Assembly (NCBI GenBank): GCA_021613335.1
Contig: JAJTWR010000299.1
Coordinates: 2,160,001-2,224,000 of the forward strand
From: Whitmania pigra
Taxonomy: Eukaryota > Annelida > Clitellata > Hirudinida > Haemopidae
Length of the DNA: 64,000 nucleotides
Reading direction: 5' to 3'
Positions 44,138 to 57,943 of the stretch are shown here, piece after piece. Made by a program: the position numbers and the translations under genes. Within the stretch, counting starts at the first letter, position 1, and each line of letters opens with the position of its first letter. The notes under the pieces were generated by a model. It was given only the letters and a program-made list of their open reading frames with translations. It was not told where the DNA came from and did not search any database.

Positions 44138-46941
44138 CTAAAAATCAGAAATGCTTAATCTTTCCCAAATCCCAGTGCTACCATTTAGTTCATAGACTCT
44201 GGGTTGCCCATTCTTGAACAAAGTCAATGGATCTGGATGGTCCTTTAGTATTTTGAATGCAGCTCGCATGTGATTAGCAAAATATTTTGATTCCTGCTCG
44301 GGTGATGTCGAGAAATTCTGGGGAATGTTTGAAATTATTTTTAAATTATAATTTGTATAGGGAAATGCATTAAAATATGGAAATCATAGATGACATAATT
44401 AACTAGACAACAAGATGGAATAACAAACCGCTCTCAAATATTCATCACTCTCTTCTATCGGCCAGCTCTCGAGGCCTGTAAGACGCCAAAGGTAAGGACC
44501 TATCCAGAGTCGATTGTCCCTATAGATGCTCGTTACCTTTATAAGTAATTAAATAAATATGATAAGTAGTTAGATGTAAAAATAATGTCAACATCTTTTG
44601 CAAAATATTAAGAATAGGTCAATTTAAAATGCTGTCCTCGGTCGCAGTGCAATAGCGAGTCGACAGTCGGAAGGATCTTGGAGACTGAAACCATCTCCAT
44701 CCCCATGAAACCATCCATTAATTTTTACACCACCATCCTCTGAGAGAGGAGCCAACAAAACTAGAAACCAGCTTCCATCTCACCAAAACGAACTATCCCT
44801 CAGACTTACTATATAAAATATTATTTGGCGGTGAACGATGGTGAAAGCAACAGTTGTTACGTGTCGCGTTCGCAACCCAGCTCGCTTCGCCAGAGTAGGG
44901 GAGCCATATAAATGGTGAATCGATTAAGAAGTCCCTTCACATCCTGTTCGGATACATAAGGCACTCAAAAAATACAAATACAAATAGTTGAATGAGCTCA
45001 CAAGTTTAAATTTTAAATAATTTTTGTTTGAGTTTTATTGAATCAAAAAAATCATGCCCTTATACGCAAAGTAAAAGCATTGAAATAAATTTGAATCAAC
45101 TCAAAGGGCCATCCTTAAAGAAGCACACTCTTCTGCTATCAGACTGACCCTATAAATCATAAACTATACAAATCCACTCAATAAATAATGTTTATTTGAC
45201 TTTTTAAACAATAAAGTGAAATTAAAAAAGATATTACCAGTTTTAAGATTAATTAATTCAAATCATCACCTTATTTCCTACTCCAAGTGAGTTTCCAGCT
45301 GACCTTATGTCCTCATCAGGACCCTTTGAGGTAAATTCCACAGGTAAAAGTCTACCAGTGTTAACCTGCACACCTGTAAAATATGAATATCTTCAGAACC
45401 CTTATTTAATAAGTATTTGGTGTAAACTGCTCACAGGCATTTGGAAATCTTATCGATCATGTTGCTTATATAATTACACTAGTTACATTAGCATAACACT
45501 TATATTATTATACTATTTGTATTGCTAATGACGCAAACAAATTTCAAACCTATCCCGGTCAAAATAGGACAGTGAATTCCATTTCTAATAACGTCGTTTG
45601 CATCTGTTAAATGATTGGTGACCTGGTATACAGCTGCAAGTTAAATTTACAATTGTAAACACAAGGGGTAAGTTACCTGTTGTGCAGTATGTTATCAAAT
45701 GTATGGTTTGGTCCACCAGCAGAATGCAATCTGAGATAGTTTAAGAACAAAATAAATATTATCAAATTAACTATCCTGTGTTTCATTCCAGTTAAGGTAT
45801 GGTGATGTTGTGACAGTGTGTAAAGTTGATAAATTAATTTTTTAATAATAACATGCCACAAAAACTCCAGAATATATCTGAAGCATCTGCAAGTAAAGAT
45901 ATCGGGAGACTAGCCTATAATTTCTTTCGTCAGTTCTTTTGACAAATTTCTGTCATCAAGAAATCCTCCAATCAAATGCATCTCAAGCCTTAAAAATTTA
46001 ATCAGTTTAAAAAACCAAAGCAAGAAATGAAACTGTAAGGTCATTCATATAAAGAAAAGGTCGATTATAATCAATTATTCGCACAATGTTATCGGATTTT
46101 GCCGGTTTACCAGTTTGCCATTCACAACTGTTGAGCACCTGTGATCTTAAGCATATCAATGGAATCATGGACTAAGAACACAATATTGTTCAACCTGCCC
46201 TCTGGAGCTCCTATGGAAAGTTTTTCTAAGCTTTTCAACATTTCCAGAATGAATGCAAAGGTCGATTTTCCATCCAAATGGGCCAAACTTAAGACTCCAC
46301 TTCCTAATATATTCCAAACAATTTCCTGCATGAGTTTTGCTTCATTTTTATTTTAAATTGTTTTAACAACAACCTGTGTGTCTTAAGATGAGGATGTGGC
46401 ATGTGGTAGCTTCGTCTGTGCCAACAATTTTTATGTTGTCTAACAAGAATTAAAAATTTTGTTATAAAAAACGTCTAATAACATCTATTAAGGTTTTGCT
46501 TTGTGCTATGGCTTGAAAATGTTTTTATGAGATAAATAAAAAAATGTTAAATGCAACTTTTAAAAAGAACAAAGTTTGTGTAGACTTTACGTAGAATTTG
46601 TTTCGATCTTACAACGATAATAACCTGCGCCCGGTTTCACAGTGGCAAATTCATTTTGATGAACATAAAGTGAAAAATCTGTTTGTCCAAGAATACTCAC
46701 TTGAGCATTTTTCAACTCAACGCTTCGAGCCTAATCAAACCAAAAATAACTAAATACATCAAAAATATTAAAACGTTAAAACAAGATCAGATCGTTATGA
46801 ACACATGAATAAATTACGTACACAATTTCTTTCTTAGAATTAAACGTATCTCACTTCAAAGTTGCGTGGTGACTTTTGTCTGCAAATGTGATCCAAATGC
46901 TGAAAATTACGCACTTCTAGTCCATCAACGAGTAGAGGCAT
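44138..46941 (-). CDS. NTAN1: NTAN1, protein N-terminal asparagine amidohydrolase
   Basis: Ten coding exons read on the minus strand: 46855-46941, 46625-46730, 46374-46439, 46195-46303, 45915-45988, 45677-45730, 45550-45633, 45270-45373, 44429-44536, 44138-44317. They give 323 aa against 310 in human, all in phase. The enzyme deamidates N-terminal Asn to Asp, the first step of the Arg/N-degron pathway. The start is MPLLVDG, as in vertebrates. The nucleophile Cys is kept in DEATTCHILILRHTGSG. Other family words are APEGRLEMHLIGGFLDD, RLWIGPY and NFSTSPEQESKYFANHMR. The intron after 45915 appears to begin with GC (ATAG|GCTAGT), since the exon frame meets a stop immediately and has no nearby GT. 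The gene converges on DAPP1, with stops 179 bp apart. Confidence 0.93.
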
Positions 46942-48771
46942 ATCACCACCTGTTGAGTTGTTTATTAACAAAACAATTTCAGTCTTTAAAAGGAAATTTC
47001 AGAATATAATTCTATCGCATCGCCTCTTAACAAATTTAAAAAAAAATAAAATGAATATTCACTATTTTTTTAAATATAAAATAATGCAAACCAAAGAATT
47101 CACGTGCATTCACTTAATGATTTAAGTGGTATGAATCATCATTGCGGAAAACATTTTAAAACGAACTGCTACTTCTATAAATTTGTTTTTAATCAATTCT
47201 GAATCAATTTATTTCTCTACCCGACAAAGAAAATTTCAGAGTTTGTCAAACAGTAAAATTAAAAAGTAATAAGATAGAGAAAAAAATTAAAATTTCACGA
47301 ATACTGGAGTGCCCTAAACTGATAAACTGAATGTGAATCTGAATTAGAAATAAGTTTTTTTGCGATTGACGTCCAATCGGAATTTCAGTCGACAGGTTTC
47401 AATATAATTCCAGATGACTCATACTCTCAAAGAGTAAATATTTTACTTAATGCTCCATATAAGTTTATTAGGATTATAGTTGGACGCAGCCTCAATTAAT
47501 CTCTATTCAATGTTTTATGTCTAGATTTTGTTGTTTTGTTTGTGTTATCATTACATGAAGAACCCACTAATCGTGAGAAGGTAAATTGATGGCTATTAAC
47601 GAAACGAAAGGAAATATTATTTGAGAAAATATGGAGTTGGTTTTGAAGTTGAATGGCGTTATGGTCAAACTCGGCAACGAGTCCGAATCATTAATGTGTG
47701 TATCTCGGACATCACAGAGAGAAAGTTCGGGAAGGGGTCAAGGGTTAGACGTCACAATGTTAGAGGTCACGCGATGCATGAGGCATCTTGGAGCATGCAT
47801 AAAACTTTGAACAGAGTCAATTTCATTTTGATTTCATCCATAATTTACTGAATAGCAGAGAATGCACGCCATCCTGACCTCTCTGGTTGACAAACACCCA
47901 TAATCTAAACCACATATGCCATACGAGCGTTGATGTCTGTGACGAATTGTTGAGCACACGTCAGTGTTGGGAGGCGTCAGCGGGGATGTTCAAAAATTTA
48001 TTGGAAACAAAAGTCGACGAGGAGCGATAATTGATGATCGCTCGTCTGCTTCTCTTTCTAGCAATTAATACTTTCGACCAGAGATAAGGCGAGGATTAAA
48101 TGTTAATACGCGCCAATATATTTCATTCGGCGCTAAAGATAAAGGCATTGTCACGATGCTGAGTTGAGGCTCTTGAGTCGAGAAATAAATCAGGAGCATG
48201 TCCGTGATAACTGTTTCTTTCAAAGCTGCCTCTTCGGATGGGGGTCACATTCTTTTTATGAAAGGTCAGGTAACCGACCTCTCTCGTGCTCAACATAGGA
48301 TCACGTGGAAATACAAATTATTGATCTGACCACAGAGTTCGAGTGAGGTCAGAAGAACTTGAACTTTGATAATTTACCACTCCCAAGGTCCTAACATCTT
48401 CACCTCAAATAACTCCGCATTCCATACATCGATCAATCTCCGTCAGCATGCAATTAGTGGATGTCCAATCGCTTCTTTCCATTTATTTTTAGGGCGGTCC
48501 TAGCGCCGTTTGGCTCCTCCCCATAGGCTAAAGGTGATACCCTATGGAGACCGTGCAACCGTGCAGACGTCGGATGTAATTAGTTAGGGTCAAAGTGTAT
48601 TAGCCATAACTTTTACGTTAGCATGATCCGTTTATATTTGCTTCCTCGGAAATAACGGAGAACGTTATGGAGGAGTACGGAGGTGAAATACCAGTTTGAA
48701 TTTACGTCGAGGGCAAGAAAATGATGATCTCAAAAATGTCGTCGCGAGGATAAATGAAGTCATGACTTGAT
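46942..48771. other. Intergenic region between NTAN1 (-) and COUP-TF (+)
   Basis: The genes are divergent, so both promoters should lie here. No coding signal is recognised. The last 700 bp before the COUP-TF start are less AT-rich and probably include its 5' UTR, but no element can be named. Confidence 0.4.
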
Positions 48772-51085
48772 ATGGATTCAAACTCTAGGAAAAGTACAAA
48801 GTTCGTGGCTCAGATCTCAGCCGACAGCAACGTTAACGGCAACAACAACAGCAGCAGCAACAACAACAACAATCCGTGCACGACGACCACTAACAACGAC
48901 GATGGGAAAGCTCTGGAACAATCGCTTGTCGAGTGCATCGTCTGCGGAGACAAAAGTTCTGGAAAACACTACGGTCAGTTCACGTGTGAAGGTTGTAAGA
49001 GCTTCTTCAAGAGATCCGTCAGAAGAAACTTGACCTACACGTGTCGAGGCAACAGGAATTGTCCAATCGACCAGCACCATCGCAATCAGTGCCAATATTG
49101 CCGATTCAAAAAGTGCATCAAAGTCGGTATGCGTAAGGAAGGTACGTTGATATTTGATTTCAATTTTCATTCTATTCCAACCAGCCTAGTGGATTTTTTT
49201 CAATTTTTGTACAATTTCCAGCCGTTCAACGTGGTAGAATACCACCGTCCCATACTTCTCCAGCATCCTTTCACCCACAACAGCAGCAACAACTGACCTA
49301 CCCCACCCAGATGCTCTCCTACAACAACCCCAACAGCAATCCGCTCTGCAATCCTTCGTGCATGGTTTCTTCCTCAGATCTCGCTCCAAGTACTCTCTCC
49401 AGCGCCGTTCACTCGAGTTCCGGATATTTGTCCAGTTTCGTGTCGCTTCTTCTCAGGGCCGAGCCCTACCATTCACCTCTGGTTCCTCTCAACCGCTTCA
49501 GTAATGCATCGTCGTCCATTCACAATTCTCACCAGTACCCGCAATCTCCCTACCTCTCCCATCAGTCTCACCACTACCACCAGCCTTCCAACAGCAGCAG
49601 CAGCAACAACAACAACCTCATGGGAATTGAAAACATCTGCGAAATGGCAGCAAGACTTTTATTCAGTGCCGTGGAGTGGGCTCGAAACATTCCGTTCTTT
49701 CCAGATCTCCAAGTTTCTGATCAAGTTTCCCTCCTGAGGTTAGGCTGGAGCGAATTGTTCGTCCTCAACGCCGCCCAATGCTCCATGCCGCTGCACGTGG
49801 CTCCGATGCTGGCGGCTGCTGGTCTCCACGCAAGTCCCATGGCAGCTGATCGAGTTGTTGCCTTCATGGACCACATCAGACTCTTCCAAGAACAGGTGGA
49901 AAAGCTCAAATATCTCCAGGTTGATTCCGCCGAATACAGCTGCCTCAAGGCCCTCGTTCTGTTCAGTTCAGGTCAGTTCTTGTCACGTTTGCAGCTTCTT
50001 GTGGGAAATTATTATTTAAAAGTAATGTTATTAATATCATGACAGGTAAAATGGAAAGTATGACGTGATGTGATGTAATGTAAAATTAATTACAAGTTGT
50101 AAAGTAAAATTAATTAACATTGACAACAACTCCTCACATCCACCCTCATGATGAATTCACTCCCACATCATTCGCAGACTTCGCCATTCGCACGTGCCTT
50201 CGGAATTTGGTGCCCTCATTGTAGCTTGAGTCAAATGGGTGGTTGTGGGGAGAGAGAGGAGTTGATGTTCCCCGGGTTGAACCATTCCCTCTTGTCTGAC
50301 AAGCGGGCAGATGCGATGTCATGCCGGACAAACGCGCCATGTTAAAGTCCCTCATTTGAAGGGGGTCGGTCATAAATCACAAGAACATCATGTTACTGCA
50401 TGCTTGGTCAGTTGAGCGCGCAATGGAATGATTGTTCTCCTCATAGTTGTTCCACGATTGCCTGTTCAATCATTCATTCATTCGTTCGTTCGTTTGTTAG
50501 TTCATCCCTTCTTCCGTCCGTCTGTCCGTCCATCCATCTATCCGTCCGTTCGTTCGTCCGTCCGTCCGTCCATCCATCCATCCATCCATCCATCCATCTA
50601 TCCATCCATCCATCCATCCATCCATCCATCCATCCATCCATCCATCCATCCATCCATCCATCCATCCATCCATTATTTGGTTTCAATCTACATTCATTCA
50701 ATCATTTATTTCTTCCGTCAATAAATCTAAATTATAGATAGCATTGATATCCTCCCACGGACTTATCGAATCAATAGTGTTAATAGTTCATGAAATCCAT
50801 CATTCAAGTTCTTAAATAAATAATGACTTGTCACAAAAATTTTTTAAAATAAATATGAAGATCAATTAATCAGTATTTGCTATATTTTATTTTTACACAT
50901 ATAAGACCAAATACGTAATCTCATTCTACATGTAATAAAAAGATTTAAAGAAATATTATTACTAATAATAATAACTAATTATTACTTGGTAATGCTGCCA
51001 ATAAAAGTGATAATAAGTAATAGCAATATAATAATATTTGTAAAGATATTTGCAAATGAATATTAAAGCGAACACTAATATAACG

Positions 51086-51132
<47 letters not shown>

Positions 51133-51146
51133 TAATAATAATAATA

Positions 51147-51239
<93 letters not shown>

Positions 51240-51306
51240 TATAATAATAATAATAATATAATAATAATAATAATAATCATAATAATAATAATAATAATAA
51301 TAATCA

Positions 51307-51358
<52 letters not shown>

Positions 51359-51360
51359 CA

Positions 51361-51393
<33 letters not shown>

Positions 51394-52278
51394 CTAATAT
51401 TATTCAATTATTAGATAGGTTACAAGCTCATAATAACATTCATCATTGTTATTATTATATTCAACTCCATAATTAAAGTATGGCCCTATTTTGAGCCGAG
51501 TACCTGTTCATCGTTTTAAACAACTTCGTTGCCATGGAAACGTTGGTTGAGGAGTGTTTTTGTTCAAAGCTCATTATTACGTATTTCATGTTGCACCGGG
51601 ATGGAATGAATGAATGAATGAATGAATGAATGAATGAATGAATGAATGAAGCAAGGATGGAAGGATGGAAGGAAAGGATGGATTTTGTATGTTTCCATAA
51701 GAAGGTACTTGGTGCATTCAACTCGAATGGTATTCCTTAGTCCTCCAAGTTCATTGATACTATTTGCAACACAACCGCACAACAGCACAAAAGAGCCATA
51801 AAAAAAATTAGCAACACAAGCAACTTATTTTACAACAGCCTTCTTCGTTAATTGTAATTTTTATTTAATTATAATAAATTGATCACTGATTATTATTTCT
51901 TACTCGTCGTTTCTCAAAATTATAAAAATTACTTTCATCATCATCGTCGTCATCATCATCCTCCCATCCCACGACTGGTCTGACTGTTTGAGAACTGTTT
52001 CAGATGCCTGTGGACTGACTGACTCATCGCACATCGAGAACCTCCAAGAGAAGTCGCAGTTGGCACTGGAGGAATACGTGCGATCCCAGTACCCCGACCA
52101 ACCGACCAGGTTCGGCAAACTGCTGCTCAGACTTCCCTCGCTGAGGACGGTTTCTGCTCAGGTCATCGAACAGTTGTTCTTCGTCAGACTCGTCGGAAAG
52201 ACTCCCATCGAGACTCTCATCAGGGACATGCTCCTCAGCGGCAGTTCGTTCAACTGGCCCTACGTACCACTCCAGTAA
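48772..52278 (+). CDS. NR2F: COUP-TF / seven-up nuclear receptor (NR2F)
   Basis: Three coding exons in phase: 48772-49141, 49222-49971 and 52004-52278; 464 aa. The N-terminal tail is Asn/Ser/Thr-rich. The DNA-binding domain (about residues 52-119) has eight zinc-binding Cys, the COUP-type P-box CEGCKS, and ends [15 protein letters not shown] (most family members have Leu where Phe stands). The hinge is unusually long and rich in Ser, Gln, Asn and His. The ligand-binding domain runs from SLLLRAEPY through [20 protein letters not shown] and [20 protein letters not shown] to [12 protein letters not shown], with the COUP-TF hallmark blocks intact. It binds AGGTCA direct repeats as homodimer or with RXR and acts in neural and mesodermal patterning in animals. 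The DBD-hinge and LBD introns fall at conserved family positions. Intron 2 (2.0 kb) is packed with CATC, AAT and GAAT repeats. Confidence 0.95.
50480..50672. repeat. (CATC)n/(CGTC)n microsatellite in COUP-TF intron 2
   Basis: Near-pure TCCA units from about 50567 to 50672, preceded by degenerate TTCGTCCG units. Confidence 0.95.
51090..51396. repeat. (AAT)n microsatellite in COUP-TF intron 2
   Basis: About 300 bp of AAT units with ATC interruptions; the source of spurious poly-Ile frames. Confidence 0.95.
51602..51650. repeat. (GAAT)n microsatellite in COUP-TF intron 2
   Basis: About twelve GAAT units. Confidence 0.9.
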
Positions 52279-52769
52279 TTATCCTGACTGATGGTGATGA
52301 TGATGATGGTGATGTTGATGATGATTATGATGATGATGATGGTGATGTTGATGAAAACAGAATGGTGATGGTGTGTGGAACTTATTCTTCTGTAGTCGTT
52401 TCGGTTTTACCTCAATGTTTCACGTGACTGTGGTAATGATGCTGACGACGATGATGATGGTGATTATGATAACGATGATGGCGATGGCAAACATTCGCAT
52501 GTCTTTTATGTTTTCATTTTCTGCTGCGATATTTTTGAATACGTAAAAATTGCTGCATTCGTTCAAAACTTGAGAGCCGCTCTTGCAGTCTGTCGCATAA
52601 TTTATTATAAATAGATGCTACTTTGTTTAATCAATTTATTATAATTAGATGTTAATGTGATGAACCAATTGTGTATGATGAATATTCATGATTTGTTAAC
52701 GATCTCAGTTCTTGTGGCAAGGGACACTCAACAGGTGTTTGTAACATTTTGAAACTGCTTGTGAAGAAG

Positions 52770-52775
52770 AATAAA
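52770..52775 (+). terminator. COUP-TF polyadenylation signal candidate (AATAAA)
   Basis: AATAAA about 490 bp after the COUP-TF stop, followed by T-rich sequence (TGTTTTTTTT). Confidence 0.5.
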
Positions 52776-53154
52776 CATGATTTAATAAAATGTTTTTTTT
52801 AATATTAAAATATTTAAGTTAATAAAATTAATAAAATCATAAAAAAAGCAGATTATAAGTGAATGTGATTGAAAACACATTGAAGAACGCGACTGCTCTT
52901 GGACATTTGGACTGACACTAAGTTGAGGCCAAGCTTGTTGTGACGTGGTTGACGTCGAACACCTGAACATCCTTCAAAACTCAGGTTGATGGTTCGAATC
53001 CCGCTCCGAGCAGCCCTGTTATTCCATGTTTTTGTTCTGAAATGTCTTCAACTTCAAAGGAATATTCTTTGTTTTTTCAGTTCTTACCCGCCGCGGTTCA
53101 CTTGACGCCGAGCAAAAACTTTTGCGCCACCTGTCGGTTTATTTCATCGCCGCC

Positions 53155-53690
<536 letters not shown>

Positions 53691-54664
53691 CACCACAGCC
53701 TCAGCTCTCCGTATCATCAACCTTCATTAGGCTCGTACTGAGTGAGGATGTAAGGCGGTTGTGCATGTTGTTGTTGTTGTTGTTGACGAGTTCATCTCGT
53801 CACGACATGGTCCCACTAAAACTCATTTACTGATTTTACTTTTCCTCCTAAGCAACGCGTCCTTAGTTACGAACCGCCGCGTGGTCAAGTGCCCGAGATG
53901 CAATGGTAGGATGGTTACAACGATGAATATGAAACGTTGGTCATGATGATGATGGTGATAATGATAACGATGTTGATAAGATTGATAATGGTGATGAATT
54001 CATGATTTAAACGAAATTGTTTCTGGTTGCGGTTATTTTAACTTGTGAGCAAGTAACTGAGATCCTTCATCATCTGCAACGTTGACTGGATTATAAGCAG
54101 AATTTGTAAATAAATAAACAGGTACAACAGACACGTGATTGCATTACTTGTTTTTTAGTATTTATTTGTTTTAAGTAAAATTTTTTTTACAATAGTGATG
54201 TAAATAATTGTTTCTGTTTAATTTTAATTGTAACTTTTTATTTAAAAAAAAGTGCATTTAACAATCTAAAAATCCCAGCAAATTCATGCCGATATATTAC
54301 AGATGAATAAATTGACATCTCGTTGGATGGAATTGACCCACAATGGATAACAAAAGCCATCCTATTGGCTAGTGACAGTGACCAAAATAACGGCGACATG
54401 ACACAATAAACAAGGACTGAACACTATCTAATGAAATGGACGAACAGCATGGCCTGCATGCGTCTTTATCTCCGTGTTTTTCCAATCCGTGTTATTCCAA
54501 ATCGCTCAAAAATTGACGAGTTATGCCGACGCGGGAAACGTTCGCATTTGGGAAGGTCACGACCTCGGGGTCGCCGAGGTCAACTTTTTTTGGTGCCGAG
54601 ATTGGAGGGTTGATATTTATCAAGTGGGTGGAATGAACTACGCAGTTGAGTCATGGAGGATCTG

Positions 54665-54732
54665 CCGAGATGCACATCACATATACCGGTGCACATCACA
54701 TATACCGGTGCACATCACATATACCGGTGCAG
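54665..54732. repeat. 19-bp direct repeat, three copies
   Basis: CACATCACATATACCGGTG occurs three times head to tail. Each copy contains the palindrome ACCGGT. Confidence 0.9.
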
Positions 54733-54808
54733 TTTCCATGGAAACAGCTGCAGTTCTAACAAGACCATACTCATTCTGGGTTCTCCAAATATGTACTCGG
54801 CTTCGTTG

Positions 54809-54870
54809 ATGGATGGATGGATGGATGGATGAATGAATGAGTGAATGGATGGATGAATGAATGGATGAGT
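54809..54870. repeat. (GGAT)n/(GAAT)n microsatellite
   Basis: Short tetranucleotide run with mixed GGAT and GAAT units. Confidence 0.85.
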
Positions 54871-55214
54871 GGTTAGAAGAATGTGAGTTTTGGTGCCAGA
54901 TGAAATGTTCTCCACAATGAACACATCAAAACATTACAGTTCTTCTTTATCCTCTCGTAGCTTCCGCTACGACTGTTATTTTAAAATGTCAATTAAGACA
55001 TCATTATTGAGTTGTTATTATTCAAATTAATTATTAAACCCAATTTATTTTTCAACAACATGCCTTATGTGAAAGAGCAGTTGCGAATTAAACTAAATTT
55101 AATAAAATAAAAATACATTTGAAATAAACTATAAACCAAATGATTTTTAATCAAACAACTCGATTTTGCTCAACAAAGTTGAAACTTTTTTTCGGACGAA
55201 GAGATAGTTACAGA

Positions 55215-56236
55215 TTTATTGGAATAATCCTGATTTTGTGAATTTTGTTTTAAATGTTTAAATAATTTGGATATTGTGAATTTTGTTATTAAATGTTTAA
55301 ATAATTTGGATATTGTGAATTTTGTTTTAAATGTTTAAATAATTTGGATATTGTGAATTTTGTTATTAAATGTTTAAATAATTTGGATATTGTGAATTTT
55401 GTTATTAAATGTTTAAATAATTTGGATATTGTGAATTTTGTTATTAAATGTTTAAATAATTTGGATATTGTGAATTTTGTTATTAAATGTTTAAATAATT
55501 TGGATATTGTGATTTTGTTATTAAATGTTTAAATAATTTGGATATTGTGAATTTTGTTATTAAATGTTTAAATAATTTGGATATGTGAATTTTGTTATTA
55601 AATGTTTAAATAATTTGGATATTGTGAATTTTGTTTTAAATGTTTAATAATTTGGATATTGTGAATTTTGTTATTAAATGTTTAAATAATTTGGATATTG
55701 TGAATTTTGTTTTAAATGTTTAAATAATTTGGATATTGTGAATTTTGTTTTAAATGTTTAAATAATTTGGATATTGTGAATTTTGTTTTAAATGTTTAAA
55801 TAATTTGGATATTGTGAATTTTGTTATTAATGTTTAAATAATTTGGATATTGTGAATTTTGTTATTAAATGTTTAAATAATTTGGATATGTGAATTTTGT
55901 TATTAAATGTTTAAATAATTTGGATATTGTGAATTTTGTTATTAAATGTTTAAATAATTTGGATATTGTGAATTTTGTTATTAAATGTTTAAATAATTTG
56001 GATATTGTGAATTTTGTTATTAAATGTTTAAATAATTTGGATATTGTGAATTTTGTTATTAAATGTTTAAATAATTTGGATATTGTGAATTTTGTTTTAA
56101 ATGTTTAAATAATTTGGATATTGTGAATTTTGTTATTAAATGTTTAAATAATTTGGATATTGTGAATTTTGTTTTAAATGTTTAAATAATTTGGATATTG
56201 TGAATTTTGTTATTAAATGTTTAAATAATTTGGATA
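55215..56236. repeat. 39-bp minisatellite
   Basis: About 26 units of TTTAAATAATTTGGATATTG plus TGAATTTTGTTATTAAATG. Common variants lack TA in the TTATTAAATG part (37 bp) or one T of GATATTG (38 bp). It ends abruptly at unique sequence at 56237. Open frames repeating NLDIVNFVIKCLN are artefacts of the 39-bp (13-codon) unit. Confidence 0.97.
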
Positions 56237-57047
56237 TGACACTCGTGGCACCATTCTCACGCTCCTTCGACCAGTTTCAACGAATGGAAACGTTTTGATG
56301 CTTTGATGCTCACCACTTGGACTTCAACTTTTTTAATGCTGTGACGAATTAGGAATAAATAATTATGATGAATAAGTCTTCAAATAACAACAGAGTAAGG
56401 ACAACTTAAAGGATTGGATTCTAATGATGCAACGAACATTTGTAAAAACAATCGAGAGTTTGTCTTTATTAAACTTATGGAGGGTGTTGAGCTGAAATCG
56501 TCATCTGTTCTGTGTAACGATCAATGACAATCATGAGGGTGTGTCAAGTTGAACCCGTATTACAAGCACAGCAGTGACCTCTGACTTACTAAGTTGAACT
56601 TTGACCTCGAGATCTTTTTAACTGCGGCGAGGGTCTAAAATTCTCTTTGAGCACAAAAGTCTTTATGTTATGAACAATAGGAAGCCTTGTTGTCTCTACC
56701 GCTATCAAAACTACCACAACTGCCATCAATTCTACCTTGTCATTTGTTTAAAGGTATTTATAAAAGCGTAAATAACCAATCATTTTTTTTACAGAAATAA
56801 GTAACTCTCATAATAATTAAAATTTAATTCACTTTATTGCCTCAAAAACCTGACCCGAAGTCAACTTGTTATCATTGCATTAGCCGCCATTTTATGATTA
56901 TTGTTTAAAATCGTTGTTATGATCATTATCAACGCCTCCCAATCACTTGGTTCAACCAATAAAACCACTCCAAGCGGCAGGTTTACGAATGAAGTTTATA
57001 TCGGACAGAACAATTAGCTTCTCGGAGACCTTTGTTAGATTTAATAT

Positions 57048-57246
57048 TGGAATGCATTTAATATGGGGATGCATTTAATAAGGGAATGCATTTAATAAGG
57101 AGATGCATTTAATAAGAGGATGCATTTAATAAGGGGATGCATTTAATAAGGGGATGCATTTAATAAGAGGATGCATTTAATAAGGGGATGCATTTAATAA
57201 GGGGATGCATTTAATAAGGGGATGCATTTAACAAAAGGGATGCATT
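57048..57246. repeat. 18-bp minisatellite
   Basis: About ten units of GGATGCATTTAATAAGGG or AGA variants. Each unit contains the palindrome ATGCAT. Confidence 0.95.
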
Positions 57247-57943
57247 CCACCCACCAAGCTAAGGTTGTATCTCAACATGTAAAATGAATCTTAAAAATTC
57301 TCGGAAGCCTTGAAATGGAAGGTTTTTTTCTGATGTAACCAGAAACCAGAAACGACGAATGCAATGAAATACTCATCGATAAAATAATCTGCTCATCATC
57401 ACCGAAAAGTTTGCTGTTAGCACGTTAAAAGGTGAACGAGTGAAGACAGCAAATCGTCAAGCATGATGGCGCCCAACAACCGCTGCACGAATTGATGAAA
57501 GTAACGATCACCATAACGAGAGAAACAAGGCACTTTAAGCTCTCGAGTGAAAGTGCACACACGCATGAAAACTTGATTTCACAGGAGGAATGCTCATCAT
57601 GGACAGGTAAAAGTATGACCACGTGACGGTCGAACAAATCGCAACACCGAGTCTAATGCCGACATGCGCAAAAATAGGACTTAATATATTCACATCGTCT
57701 GCGTAAACAAGCTTAGGTCCGGGATATGTTTGACAGAATAAAAAGCTGAATGTAAAAACCAATCCCCCAAAAACAAATGAATCTTGCTGCAGACCTGAAA
57801 CACTGAAGTTTTGAAGACCACTGATGGAATCTTCAGCTGGAAACTCCGACGCAACCGATGCAATGGAGCAAGCAAACTTAGCTCAACAAACCCCGCAAAA
57901 TTATATGCGGACGAAAACATCATAACCAACATCAACATCATCA

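Noticed and set aside
55344..56108. Repeated 13-residue peptide frames
   Set aside because: Produced by a 39-bp minisatellite without splice or start context; variant units break the frame.
55215..56236. CRISPR-like array
   Set aside because: Repeats are head to tail without unique spacers, in a eukaryotic genome.
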